A stretch of DNA of 7,614 nt from Pseudomonadota bacterium (GTDB lineage Bacteria > Pseudomonadota > Gammaproteobacteria > Steroidobacterales > Woeseiaceae): positions 1 through 7,614 of the forward strand of contig JADFKA010000080.1 of the NCBI GenBank assembly GCA_022565135.1, read 5' to 3'. How positions within the stretch are numbered: position 1 is the first letter of the stretch; each line of letters starts with the position of its first letter. Positions 1 through 5,103 of the stretch are shown piece after piece. Made by a program: the position numbers and the translations under genes. Under the pieces are notes generated by a model. That model saw nothing but the letters and a program-made list of their open reading frames with translations, did not search any database and had not been told where the DNA came from.

Positions 1-935
1 ATGTCCGCCGAAAAACCCTTGTGGTATTTGACATCTCCCGAGCCACTGAGCTCGTCGACGTCATAATTTCCCTCGAATTCCTCGAAAAGCTCTTCGGGCG
101 ATTTACCAAGCACGTTGACGAGCACGTTAATGCGACCGCGGTGCGCCATACCGATCACGATTTCGCGAATTCCCGCCACACCACCCTGTTGAATAAGGTC
201 GTCGAGCATCGGAATCAGGCTTTCGCAGCCCTCGAGCGAGAATCGCTTCTGCCCGACATAGCGAGTGTGCAGATACCGCTCAATACCCTCTGCGCTCGTC
301 AGTTGATCGAGAATCCACAGGCGTTCTTCATTCGACAAGGCATCGGCCACGACACCCACTTCGAAGCGCTTGCGTAGCCAGATTCGCTCCCGGGCACGCG
401 AGACATGTGCAAATTCGGCGCCCACCGCGCCGCAGTAAATGGATCGTAACAGCGCGAGAATGTCGCGCAGCTTCATGCGCTCAGTACCGCTGCGTTCAAG
501 GCCGCCCGTGTAGAACTCGGTGTCCATGTCAGCCTCGGTCAGCCCCATGTAGTCGAGCTTGAGAACACCTGGAACAGGTCGCTCCATCAGGCCAAGAGGA
601 TCAATGTCGGCAATCTGATGACCGCGCAGACTATAAGTCTGGATCAATCGCGATACCAATCCCTGCTTCTCTCGCGAGGACACAGTAGCTCGATCTCCCG
701 ACGCCTTGCCACTACGCACGCGGCGACGGCTGCGCGCTCCCGCCAGTAACTCGTCGCGAATTGTCGAATGGACGATCTCGGTGTCGGTGGCACCGAGCGA
801 CGCAAAATAGTCGCGCCAGCCATCCGGCACCGACGCAGGATCACCGAGGAATCGCTCGTAAATCGCTTCCACAGCGCTCGCGTTGGCACCAAACAACGGT
901 GTCGAAGCGTATTGTTCCTGCAGGGATTCGCTCAT
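1..935 (-). CDS. sucA: 2-oxoglutarate dehydrogenase E1 component, N-terminal part (runs off the window)
   Basis: Thiamine-diphosphate-dependent E1 of the 2-oxoglutarate dehydrogenase complex in the TCA cycle; it decarboxylates 2-oxoglutarate and passes succinyl to the E2 lipoyl group in the cytoplasm. The first 311 residues are visible; the 3' part lies beyond base 1 (the full E. coli protein is about 930 aa). Seen: the N-terminal E2-contact segment (about residues 8-48, with FLGDPASVPDGWRDYF), a basic linker around 67-82, YSLRGHQIADIDPLGL (101-116), the RFSLEG region, GMAHRGRINVLVNVLGKSPEELF and VKYHKGFSAD. H265 and H305 correspond to the active-site histidines H260 and H298 of E. coli SucA. 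The ATG at 935-933 is the first start after an in-frame TGA three codons upstream; the ribosome-binding site is weak. The upstream neighbour is a DUF5658-type gene 111 bases away, not sdhB as in E. coli. Confidence 0.96.
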   Translation of the reverse strand, partial: MSESLQEQYASTPLFGANASAVEAIYERFLGDPASVPDGWRDYFASLGATDTEIVHSTIRDELLAGARSRRRVRSGKASGDRATVSSREKQGLVSRLIQTYSLRGHQIADIDPLGLMERPVPGVLKLDYMGLTEADMDTEFYTGGLERSGTERMKLRDILALLRSIYCGAVGAEFAHVSRARERIWLRKRFEVGVVADALSNEERLWILDQLTSAEGIERYLHTRYVGQKRFSLEGCESLIPMLDDLIQQGGVAGIREIVIGMAHRGRINVLVNVLGKSPEELFEEFEGNYDVDELSGSGDVKYHKGFSAD

Positions 936-1046
936 TAATCGTCAGACTATCAGGGGCACGCCGTTCTTACTCCGGGATGCTACAGGCACGGCGCGCGTAG
1001 GGCGTTAGTTTAGCCCAAGCCACTGATATTAGGAATGCAACCGTTG

Positions 1047-1514
1047 CTACATGGTGTTAATCAGATACACGAATTCGTAGCAAATCAGGCACGCGTAGAT
1101 ACTGAAAAACAGGGTCAGGAACAGGCCGGTGCGGAAACGATTGAGGAATCGTGCCTTGGCGAGAAACACCAGGGCCAGGATGCCCGTGCCGGTCATTGTC
1201 ATCTTGCTGACAGCAAACATAGTTGTTCCCTGGCCCAGGACGGCCGCCATGACTGGATTGATTTCAACCATGCCGCGATCCAGCAATTGCAGCGTCATGA
1301 AAGCATCCAGAGAACTCATGAGCATCGTGCCGACCGCGAGAAAGAACAGCCAGGGATGATGCCAATCCAGAAATATAACCTCGGGTTCGTCCTCGCGACG
1401 CGGGCTGTGTCGCCGGGAACGCGTGAAGCCGAAGAAAACCGTCCGCCATGAAAACGTGCGCCTGTCTTCTTCCGCCCTCTGATCGACTACAGCCTCATTC
1501 AATTCCATGTGCAT
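1047..1514 (-). CDS. Small DUF5658-type integral membrane protein
   Basis: A 155-residue protein of unknown function. The first 50 residues are charged and probably cytoplasmic. Three hydrophobic stretches follow at about 55-77, 87-120 (possibly with a re-entrant or broken segment) and 128-153. The core holds the pattern typical of DUF5658 proteins: SSLDAFMTLQLLDRG (68-81), then EINPVMAAVL (84-93), then SKMTMTGTGILALVF. The acidic residue of the first helix (D70) and the E-x-NP motif are the recognisable marks. ATG at 1514 has GGGAG four bases upstream; the in-frame ATG two codons later (1508) is an alternative, with the same GGGAG ten bases away. It lies on the sucA strand, 111 bases upstream of it, so co-transcription is possible but not shown. 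The family assignment is from pattern memory; the function is unknown. Confidence 0.8.
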   Translation of the reverse strand: MHMELNEAVVDQRAEEDRRTFSWRTVFFGFTRSRRHSPRREDEPEVIFLDWHHPWLFFLAVGTMLMSSLDAFMTLQLLDRGMVEINPVMAAVLGQGTTMFAVSKMTMTGTGILALVFLAKARFLNRFRTGLFLTLFFSIYACLICYEFVYLINTM

Positions 1515-1885
1515 CGGACTCCCTTGTTCCTCTTATTTAGACCGCGCCGCAATCGAAAATATCCCCAACGGTCCCGCTGTAGTAGCTACGGCGATTTTTG
1601 CTATTCTACCGGGTCTGCAACACGATTGGCCAATACAACTTTTCCACGCGGGCCGATCAATCGGAACCACCCATCTGCAATGCGCCAGCAATTACTGTAC
1701 CAATTTTCGAACCTGTTGATTTACCGCATGTTTTTGAAAATGTTAACGTCACTCGCACGCCAAACTGTATAACTTTCCGACATCCGCGAGTCGCAGAGTC
1801 ACCGCCAGGCTGATTGAAGCGCGTTGACCGAAAGAGCGATAATTCACATAAGCGGCAAGCGGCCGCAAAACTTAGGGCACATGGT
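1515..1885. other. Divergent intergenic region between the DUF5658 gene and alkB
   Basis: 371 bases without a convincing gene; short plus-strand ORFs here have no recognisable protein character. It must carry the promoters of both divergent genes. It holds a perfect 10-bp palindrome (1625-1634), an 8-bp palindrome GTAGCTAC (1582-1589), a CCGAT-CA-ATCGG dyad (1653-1664), and an AT-rich stretch around 1690-1775. TATAAC at 1767-1772 is a possible -10 for alkB, with TTAACG 19 bases upstream as a poor -35. No promoter can be assigned firmly. The codons from TTG 1814 to 1885 are in frame with alkB but are judged to be leader. Confidence 0.6.
1625..1634. promoter_or_regulatory. Perfect 10-bp palindrome ATTGGCCAAT, candidate operator
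   Basis: ATTGGCCAAT is its own reverse complement and lies in the divergent control region of the DUF5658 gene and alkB, about 250 bases upstream of the alkB ATG and 110 from the DUF5658 start. Such symmetry suits a dimeric repressor or activator. Alkane hydroxylase genes are commonly controlled by TetR, GntR, AraC or LuxR-like regulators, but none is encoded in the window. A 10-bp palindrome can arise by chance. Confidence 0.3.
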
Positions 1886-1889
1886 ATGA
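1874..1889 (+). promoter_or_regulatory. alkB ribosome-binding site with overlapping two-codon ORF
   Basis: AGGG (1874-1877) sits eight bases before the ATG at 1886 and decides the start over the upstream TTG. An ATG at 1881 opens a minimal ORF, ATG-GTA-TGA, whose stop overlaps the alkB start as ATGA. It is only three bases from AGGG, so it is probably poorly initiated and may mean nothing. Confidence 0.5.
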
Positions 1890-3088
1890 AAGGCTACACG
1901 GCGACCTCGCCGGAAGGCGAGGCCACACACTACATCGATCGCAAGCGCTGGCTTTGGGCGATGTCAGCGCTGTACCCGCTGCAACCATGCATCGGCATTG
2001 CGCTGTTCTCGCTGACGGGCAACGAACTGTGGATCTGGTTGCCGCTGTTGATAACCTACGGGTTTGCGCCGATTCTCGAATGGGCCATTGGCGAGGATCG
2101 CAGCAATCCACCCGATCTATTTGTCATGCAGTTGGACCAGGATCGGTACTACCGCTGGTTGACCTACAGTATCGTGCCGCTGCATGTCATCGTCTTGTTT
2201 GGCGTCGCGGGGTACGCCGCCACACAAGCGTTGAGCTGGTGGGGAATACTTGGTCTGGCACTGAGCACCGGTCTTGCGTCGGGTCTGGCAATTAATACCG
2301 GACATGAACTGGGACATAAAAATTCGCGGCTCGAAAAGTGCCTGGCGAAAATCGCTCTCGCCGTGCCCGCTTACGGTCATTTCACGATTGATCACAATCT
2401 AGGTCATCACCGCAATGTATCGACTCCAGGTGATCCCTCGAGTGCACGCATGGGCGAGAGTATTTACAAGTTCGCCCGGCGCGAGATGCCAGGCGCATTT
2501 GTAGAAGCCTGGGCGATCGAGAAAGAACGCCTTACTAACCGCGGCAAATCTGCCTGGCATCCGCATAACCAGATCCTGCAGGCATACGCACTGACAGCCG
2601 GCATGAACATCGGGCTGTTGATCTTATTCGGCTGGGTCGTGATTCCATTCCTGCTCGTCCACCATCTATTCGCCTGGTGGCAACTGACGAGTGCCAATTA
2701 CATCGAGCACTATGGTTTGCTGCGGCAAAAAGCGGCGGATGGAGCGTACGAACGTTGCGAGCCTCACCACTCATGGAACAGCAATCATCTCGTCAGCAAC
2801 CTGACACTGCTGCACCTCGAGCGGCACTCCGATCACCACGCCCATCCATTGCGCCGCTACCAGTCGCTGCGACATATCGACGGCACGCCCGAATTGCCGA
2901 GCGGATATTTTGGAGTTTACGTTCTGGCTTACGTGCCATGGCTCTGGTTTCGGGTCATGGACAAGCGGTTGCTCGCATTGCCGCACATACAAGGCGATCT
3001 CGATAACGTCAATATCGACCCGGATGCGCGTGCCGCAATTTTTCTCAAGTACGGTCGCGACAAGATGATCGAGCCCAGCCTGGTCTGA
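1886..3088 (+). CDS. alkB: Alkane 1-monooxygenase (AlkB-type non-haem di-iron hydroxylase)
   Basis: Inner-membrane di-iron enzyme that hydroxylates the terminal carbon of n-alkanes to 1-alkanols, using O2 and electrons from rubredoxin. The 400-residue product aligns along its whole length with P. putida GPo1 AlkB (401 aa). All histidine motifs are present: HELGHK (H140, H144), HNLGHH (H170, H174, H175), NYIEHYG (H275) and HSDHHAHP (H314, H317, H318), plus HHSWNSNH and the GEDRSNPPD loop. Hydrophobic segments fit six membrane helices. The chosen ATG at 1886 has AGGG eight bases upstream and starts level with GPo1 AlkB; a TTG at 1814 in the same frame would add 24 hydrophilic residues. Oddities: T57 replaces the chain-length-limiting W55 of GPo1, and D169 replaces the usual glutamate before the second motif. 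No rubredoxin or rubredoxin reductase gene is in view. The family is very secure; the substrate range is inferred. Confidence 0.96.
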   Translation: MKGYTATSPEGEATHYIDRKRWLWAMSALYPLQPCIGIALFSLTGNELWIWLPLLITYGFAPILEWAIGEDRSNPPDLFVMQLDQDRYYRWLTYSIVPLHVIVLFGVAGYAATQALSWWGILGLALSTGLASGLAINTGHELGHKNSRLEKCLAKIALAVPAYGHFTIDHNLGHHRNVSTPGDPSSARMGESIYKFARREMPGAFVEAWAIEKERLTNRGKSAWHPHNQILQAYALTAGMNIGLLILFGWVVIPFLLVHHLFAWWQLTSANYIEHYGLLRQKAADGAYERCEPHHSWNSNHLVSNLTLLHLERHSDHHAHPLRRYQSLRHIDGTPELPSGYFGVYVLAYVPWLWFRVMDKRLLALPHIQGDLDNVNIDPDARAAIFLKYGRDKMIEPSLV

Positions 3089-3176
3089 CCATTTCTTGCT
3101 GAACTGCGCCGTTTTTAGCCTCGTGACGACATTTGTCCGGCGCTAGTCTGTGCAGCCCTGACGCCAACGACAAACC

Positions 3177-4001
3177 ATGCTGCCATTGCAGTCAATTCGT
3201 GCACCGATTGCGGCGATCCTGCTTATCCAGGCGTTCGTCTTGGTCGTCCGCGCGCTAATACAAATCAGGTTGCGTGAACGCGGAATCGAGACAGCGTTTG
3301 CCAAAGACCTGAGCTATCTCGTCGTGCCGTTACTGCTTGCCGGCATGCTGTATCCGATACTCAAAGTGCACAAGGCCTTCCTGCTCGAGCTGTTCAGCTT
3401 TCGGCGCCTCGACATGCGCCTGGTATTGACTGCGATCGCGATCGGCGTGCTGGCTCGGGTCGCGTATTGGTGTCAGCTACTGGGCTCGATTGCATTCGGA
3501 TTGTTGACCAACAGCGACCCCGCAGCGATCGTCGGGCCGCTGGTCTCGTTCGGCTGTCCACCCGCCCACGTTTTCTTGCTCGGCTTGCTTGTCGCTATCG
3601 GCCTCGTCCCCGTCATCGAGGAGGTTATCAATCGCGGCCTGATTCAGTCGACACTCATGGATCGAGGGCGTTGGTTCGCGATCATCGTCTCAGCATTGCT
3701 GTTTGCGGCTTTCCACACGCCGGCCTCGATACCGTTCGTGTTCATCTTCGGCATCGTCTTCGCCATGCAGTTCGCCAACACCCGGATCCTGTGGACGACG
3801 ACCATTACGCACGCGACCTACGACGGGTTGATACAGTTCGACTGGCGCTGCGTGCAGGGCAACTGGAACCCGCCGATCGGTGACACGCCGATGCTTGGCC
3901 TGGGTGTTGCCTACCTGCTCGGTTTGATGGTGTCATTTGGGGTAATCGCCTGGCTGGTCACAAGGGCCGGGGTGCAAGATGCACCCCGTACCCAGAGTTG
4001 A
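3177..4001 (+). CDS. CPBP family intramembrane glutamic endopeptidase (CAAX/Abi type)
   Basis: A polytopic inner-membrane protein of 274 residues. Members of this family (Rce1-like, PF02517) cleave peptides within the membrane; some sit in bacteriocin loci, where they give self-immunity or process peptides. Seen: motif 1 EEVINRG with E148, E149 and R153; motif 2 FAAFH (F176-H180); motif 3 THATYDG with H212. The residue four after H212 is D216, where the family usually has Asn. Hydrophobic helices run at about 10-30, 46-62, 82-112, 131-147, 166-180, 184-200 and 240-263. The ATG at 3177 has no clear Shine-Dalgarno, so the start is only probable. It lies 88 bases after alkB, and its TGA directly abuts the stop of the convergent GG-leader peptide gene. 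The substrate is unknown; a link to the peptide is inference. Confidence 0.88.
   Translation: MLPLQSIRAPIAAILLIQAFVLVVRALIQIRLRERGIETAFAKDLSYLVVPLLLAGMLYPILKVHKAFLLELFSFRRLDMRLVLTAIAIGVLARVAYWCQLLGSIAFGLLTNSDPAAIVGPLVSFGCPPAHVFLLGLLVAIGLVPVIEEVINRGLIQSTLMDRGRWFAIIVSALLFAAFHTPASIPFVFIFGIVFAMQFANTRILWTTTITHATYDGLIQFDWRCVQGNWNPPIGDTPMLGLGVAYLLGLMVSFGVIAWLVTRAGVQDAPRTQS
3969..3987. terminator. Perfect 8-bp GC-rich hairpin between convergent genes (terminator-like, no U-tract)
   Basis: GGGGTGCA (3969-3976), loop AGA, TGCACCCC (3980-3987). The dyad lies inside the last codons of the CPBP gene and starts 15 bases beyond the stop of the convergent peptide gene. It would fold in both transcripts. Neither side has the run of U residues of an intrinsic terminator, so it may act as a transcript-end stabiliser, a Rho-assisted end or a simple block to convergent transcription. 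Confidence 0.45.
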
Positions 4002-4004
4002 TCA
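3999..4004. other. Abutting convergent stop codons, TGATCA
   Basis: The TGA of the CPBP gene (3999-4001) is followed at once by the TGA of the minus-strand peptide gene (4004-4002). There is no base between the two genes, so each transcript must run into the other unless it ends within coding sequence. The same arrangement recurs at 5098-5103. Confidence 0.9.
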
Positions 4005-4202
4005 GAATGCATTGGCGACACGCTCAATGATGTGCGATGTCACCGCAACGAGTCCTTCGTAGATTGCTATCATATCGTCGGCGAAGGATTTCACATCTGA
4101 AATACCACCGAAGGTATTGCCGCCGCCGCTATTTCCGTCAGCAGAACACGATCCGTCGCCGCCTGCCACGTACGCGATTTCCTGCATTGTCAGTTCCCGC
4201 AT
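4002..4202 (-). CDS. Putative microcin/bacteriocin precursor with double-glycine leader
   Basis: A 66-residue secreted-peptide precursor. The leader MRELTMQEIAYVAGG fits the double-glycine consensus at every main position: L at -12, T at -11, E at -8, I at -7, V at -4, and GG at -2/-1 (G14-G15). Leaders of this kind, like that of colicin V, are removed by C39 peptidase-containing ABC exporters during export. The predicted core has 51 residues (16-66): a Gly/Ser/Asn-rich front with one cysteine (C19) and GGG and GG clusters, then from about residue 35 a likely amphipathic helix (FADDMIAIYEGLVAVTSHII) ending in F66. A perfect AAGGAGGT lies six bases before the ATG, which strongly supports translation. 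It lies tail to tail with a CPBP gene, a family known as bacteriocin immunity proteins. No exporter is in view. It could instead be a signalling peptide or a RiPP precursor. The gene is likely real; antibacterial activity is unproven. Confidence 0.78.
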   Translation of the reverse strand: MRELTMQEIAYVAGGDGSCSADGNSGGGNTFGGISDVKSFADDMIAIYEGLVAVTSHIIERVANAF

Positions 4203-4203
4203 G

Positions 4204-4223
4204 ATTCAACCTCCTTGTTGAAT
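4204..4223 (-). promoter_or_regulatory. Shine-Dalgarno displayed in a 7-bp hairpin loop, upstream of the GG-leader peptide gene
   Basis: Read on the minus strand, ATTCAAC (4223-4217), AAGGAG (4216-4211), GTTGAAT (4210-4204): a perfect 7-bp inverted repeat whose six-base loop is the core Shine-Dalgarno, one base before the ATG. The full AAGGAGGT matches the 16S anti-Shine-Dalgarno exactly, and its last two bases enter the stem. The stem is AU-rich, so it could act as a weak, temperature- or protein-sensitive switch, or simply expose the site. Confidence 0.6.
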
Positions 4224-4360
4224 GTCAGTTTGATTTGCCGCGCTGTCTGCGCGATGTCACGGTAACGCCGTCAGCGCCCATCAGCACCTGCCGAATCACC
4301 GCATTTAGTTGATATTTAACCTAATACCGAAGCGCTGTCGTCTGTTCAATCTGCTTGCCC

Positions 4361-4376
4361 TGTGATGCGTCTCACG
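4361..4376 (+). promoter_or_regulatory. Candidate CRP/Vfr-like site TGTGA-N6-TCACG
   Basis: TGTGA (4361-4365), six bases, TCACG (4372-4376): nine of ten bases of the CRP half-sites TGTGA-N6-TCACA. The centre is 72 bases before the beta-barrel ATG and 166 from the divergent peptide ATG. A class II position (-41.5) would put the transcript start near 4410, with TACCGT (4398-4403) as a weak -10. The match is good, but the regulator has not been shown. Confidence 0.45.
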
Positions 4377-4418
4377 GAATCCAATGATGCGGCCGTTTAC
4401 CGTACACGCACACACAAT

Positions 4419-4432
4419 CGTTTGGGCAAACG
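4419..4432 (+). promoter_or_regulatory. 6-bp dyad CGTTTG-GG-CAAACG in the leader of the outer-membrane protein gene
   Basis: CGTTTG (4419-4424), GG, CAAACG (4427-4432), directly before the GGTGA ribosome-binding site (4433-4437) of the beta-barrel gene. A two-base RNA loop is too tight, so at most about five pairs would form as RNA. It could equally be an operator. The low complexity and short length make chance plausible. Confidence 0.3.
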
Positions 4433-4440
4433 GGTGATTC

Positions 4441-5100
4441 ATGAACATTTCTCACAGCAAGGCCGGCTTTCTCGCGCTGGCACTCCTGGCAACTGGCATC
4501 GCCAACGCCGATAACGACTTCGGCATCGGCTTCAAGGTCGGCACATTGGGACTGGGCGTTGAAGCCAGCTGGCAGCCACTGCCGTTCCTGGACGTGCGCG
4601 TCGGTGCGAATTCTTATGATTATAACGACAACGGTTCACGGGCTGGCATCCCCTACGATGCCACGCTGGTGCTTGACACTTATTACGTGACGGGGAATTT
4701 CCACTTCCCGATAAGTCCTATGCGCATCACGGCGGGTGTTTACTCGAACGGCAATGAATTCATAATGGCCAATGACGACGGTGTTGACCTCGATATCGGT
4801 GGCGTCACGTATCCCAGTGCCGGCATTGGCACGCTGACAAGCGTCACTTCATTCGGCAGTACTGCACCTTACCTTGGCATTGGTTTCGACTTTACCCTGG
4901 CAGGCAAGGTCGGCTTGAACTTTGACCTGGGTGTACTCTGGCAGGGTGAGCCCGAGGTAACGCTCGAGGCTAGTGGACTGCTCGCTCAGGATGCTGGATT
5001 TTTGGCCATGCTCGAAGTGGAACGCCAGCAGCTCGAAGATGAGATGAGTGATTTCAAAGCGTGGCCGGTAATTTCACTCGGTTTCGTTTACAAGTTCTGA
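4441..5100 (+). CDS. Outer-membrane beta-barrel protein (uncharacterised porin-like family)
   Basis: A 219-residue exported protein. The first 23 residues form a Sec signal peptide: basic K7, hydrophobic FLALALLATGI, and ANA before a predicted cut at A23/D24. The mature part alternates polar and hydrophobic strands rich in Gly, Asp and aromatic residues (for example GIGFKVGTLGLGVEASW, LDVRVGANSYDYN, TAPYLGIGFDF, VGLNFDLGVLWQGEPEV) and ends in GFVYKF, the C-terminal aromatic signal read by the BAM machinery. Size suggests an 8- to 10-strand barrel. An acidic stretch, LEVERQQLEDEMSDFKAWP, comes just before the last strand and is characteristic of a family usually left as hypothetical outer-membrane protein. 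The ATG has GGTGA three bases upstream. The gene is divergent from the GG-leader peptide, and its stop abuts that of the FAD oxidoreductase. What it transports or binds is unknown. Confidence 0.87.
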   Translation: MNISHSKAGFLALALLATGIANADNDFGIGFKVGTLGLGVEASWQPLPFLDVRVGANSYDYNDNGSRAGIPYDATLVLDTYYVTGNFHFPISPMRITAGVYSNGNEFIMANDDGVDLDIGGVTYPSAGIGTLTSVTSFGSTAPYLGIGFDFTLAGKVGLNFDLGVLWQGEPEVTLEASGLLAQDAGFLAMLEVERQQLEDEMSDFKAWPVISLGFVYKF

Positions 5101-5103
5101 TCA
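5098..5103. other. Second pair of abutting convergent stop codons, TGATCA
   Basis: TGA of the beta-barrel gene (5098-5100) directly abuts the TGA of the minus-strand FAD oxidoreductase (5103-5101), repeating the hexamer seen at 3999-4004. No intrinsic terminator fits between the genes. Confidence 0.9.

Noticed and set aside
21..377. 118-codon plus-strand ORF
   Set aside because: It is antisense to the clear sucA reading frame and has no recognisable protein character.
936..1046. Possible sucA promoter with TAAACT as -10
   Set aside because: No matching -35 lies 16-18 bases upstream, and only a 4-bp GGGC/GCCC stem is present.
1035..1451. 138-codon plus-strand ORF rich in Gln and His
   Set aside because: It is a shadow of the DUF5658-type gene on the opposite strand, which has membrane helices, family motifs and a ribosome-binding site.
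1814..1885. TTG start adding 24 residues to AlkB
   Set aside because: The extra stretch is hydrophilic and absent from P. putida AlkB, and the ATG at 1886 has a better Shine-Dalgarno.
3089..3176. Possible terminator (GCCGTTTTTAG) and promoter between alkB and the CPBP gene
   Set aside because: The short T-run is not preceded by a convincing stem, and no -35/-10 pair with good spacing was found.
3467..3883. 138-codon plus-strand ORF, Arg-rich
   Set aside because: It is a shadow of the CPBP gene in another frame; the CPBP frame carries the catalytic motifs.
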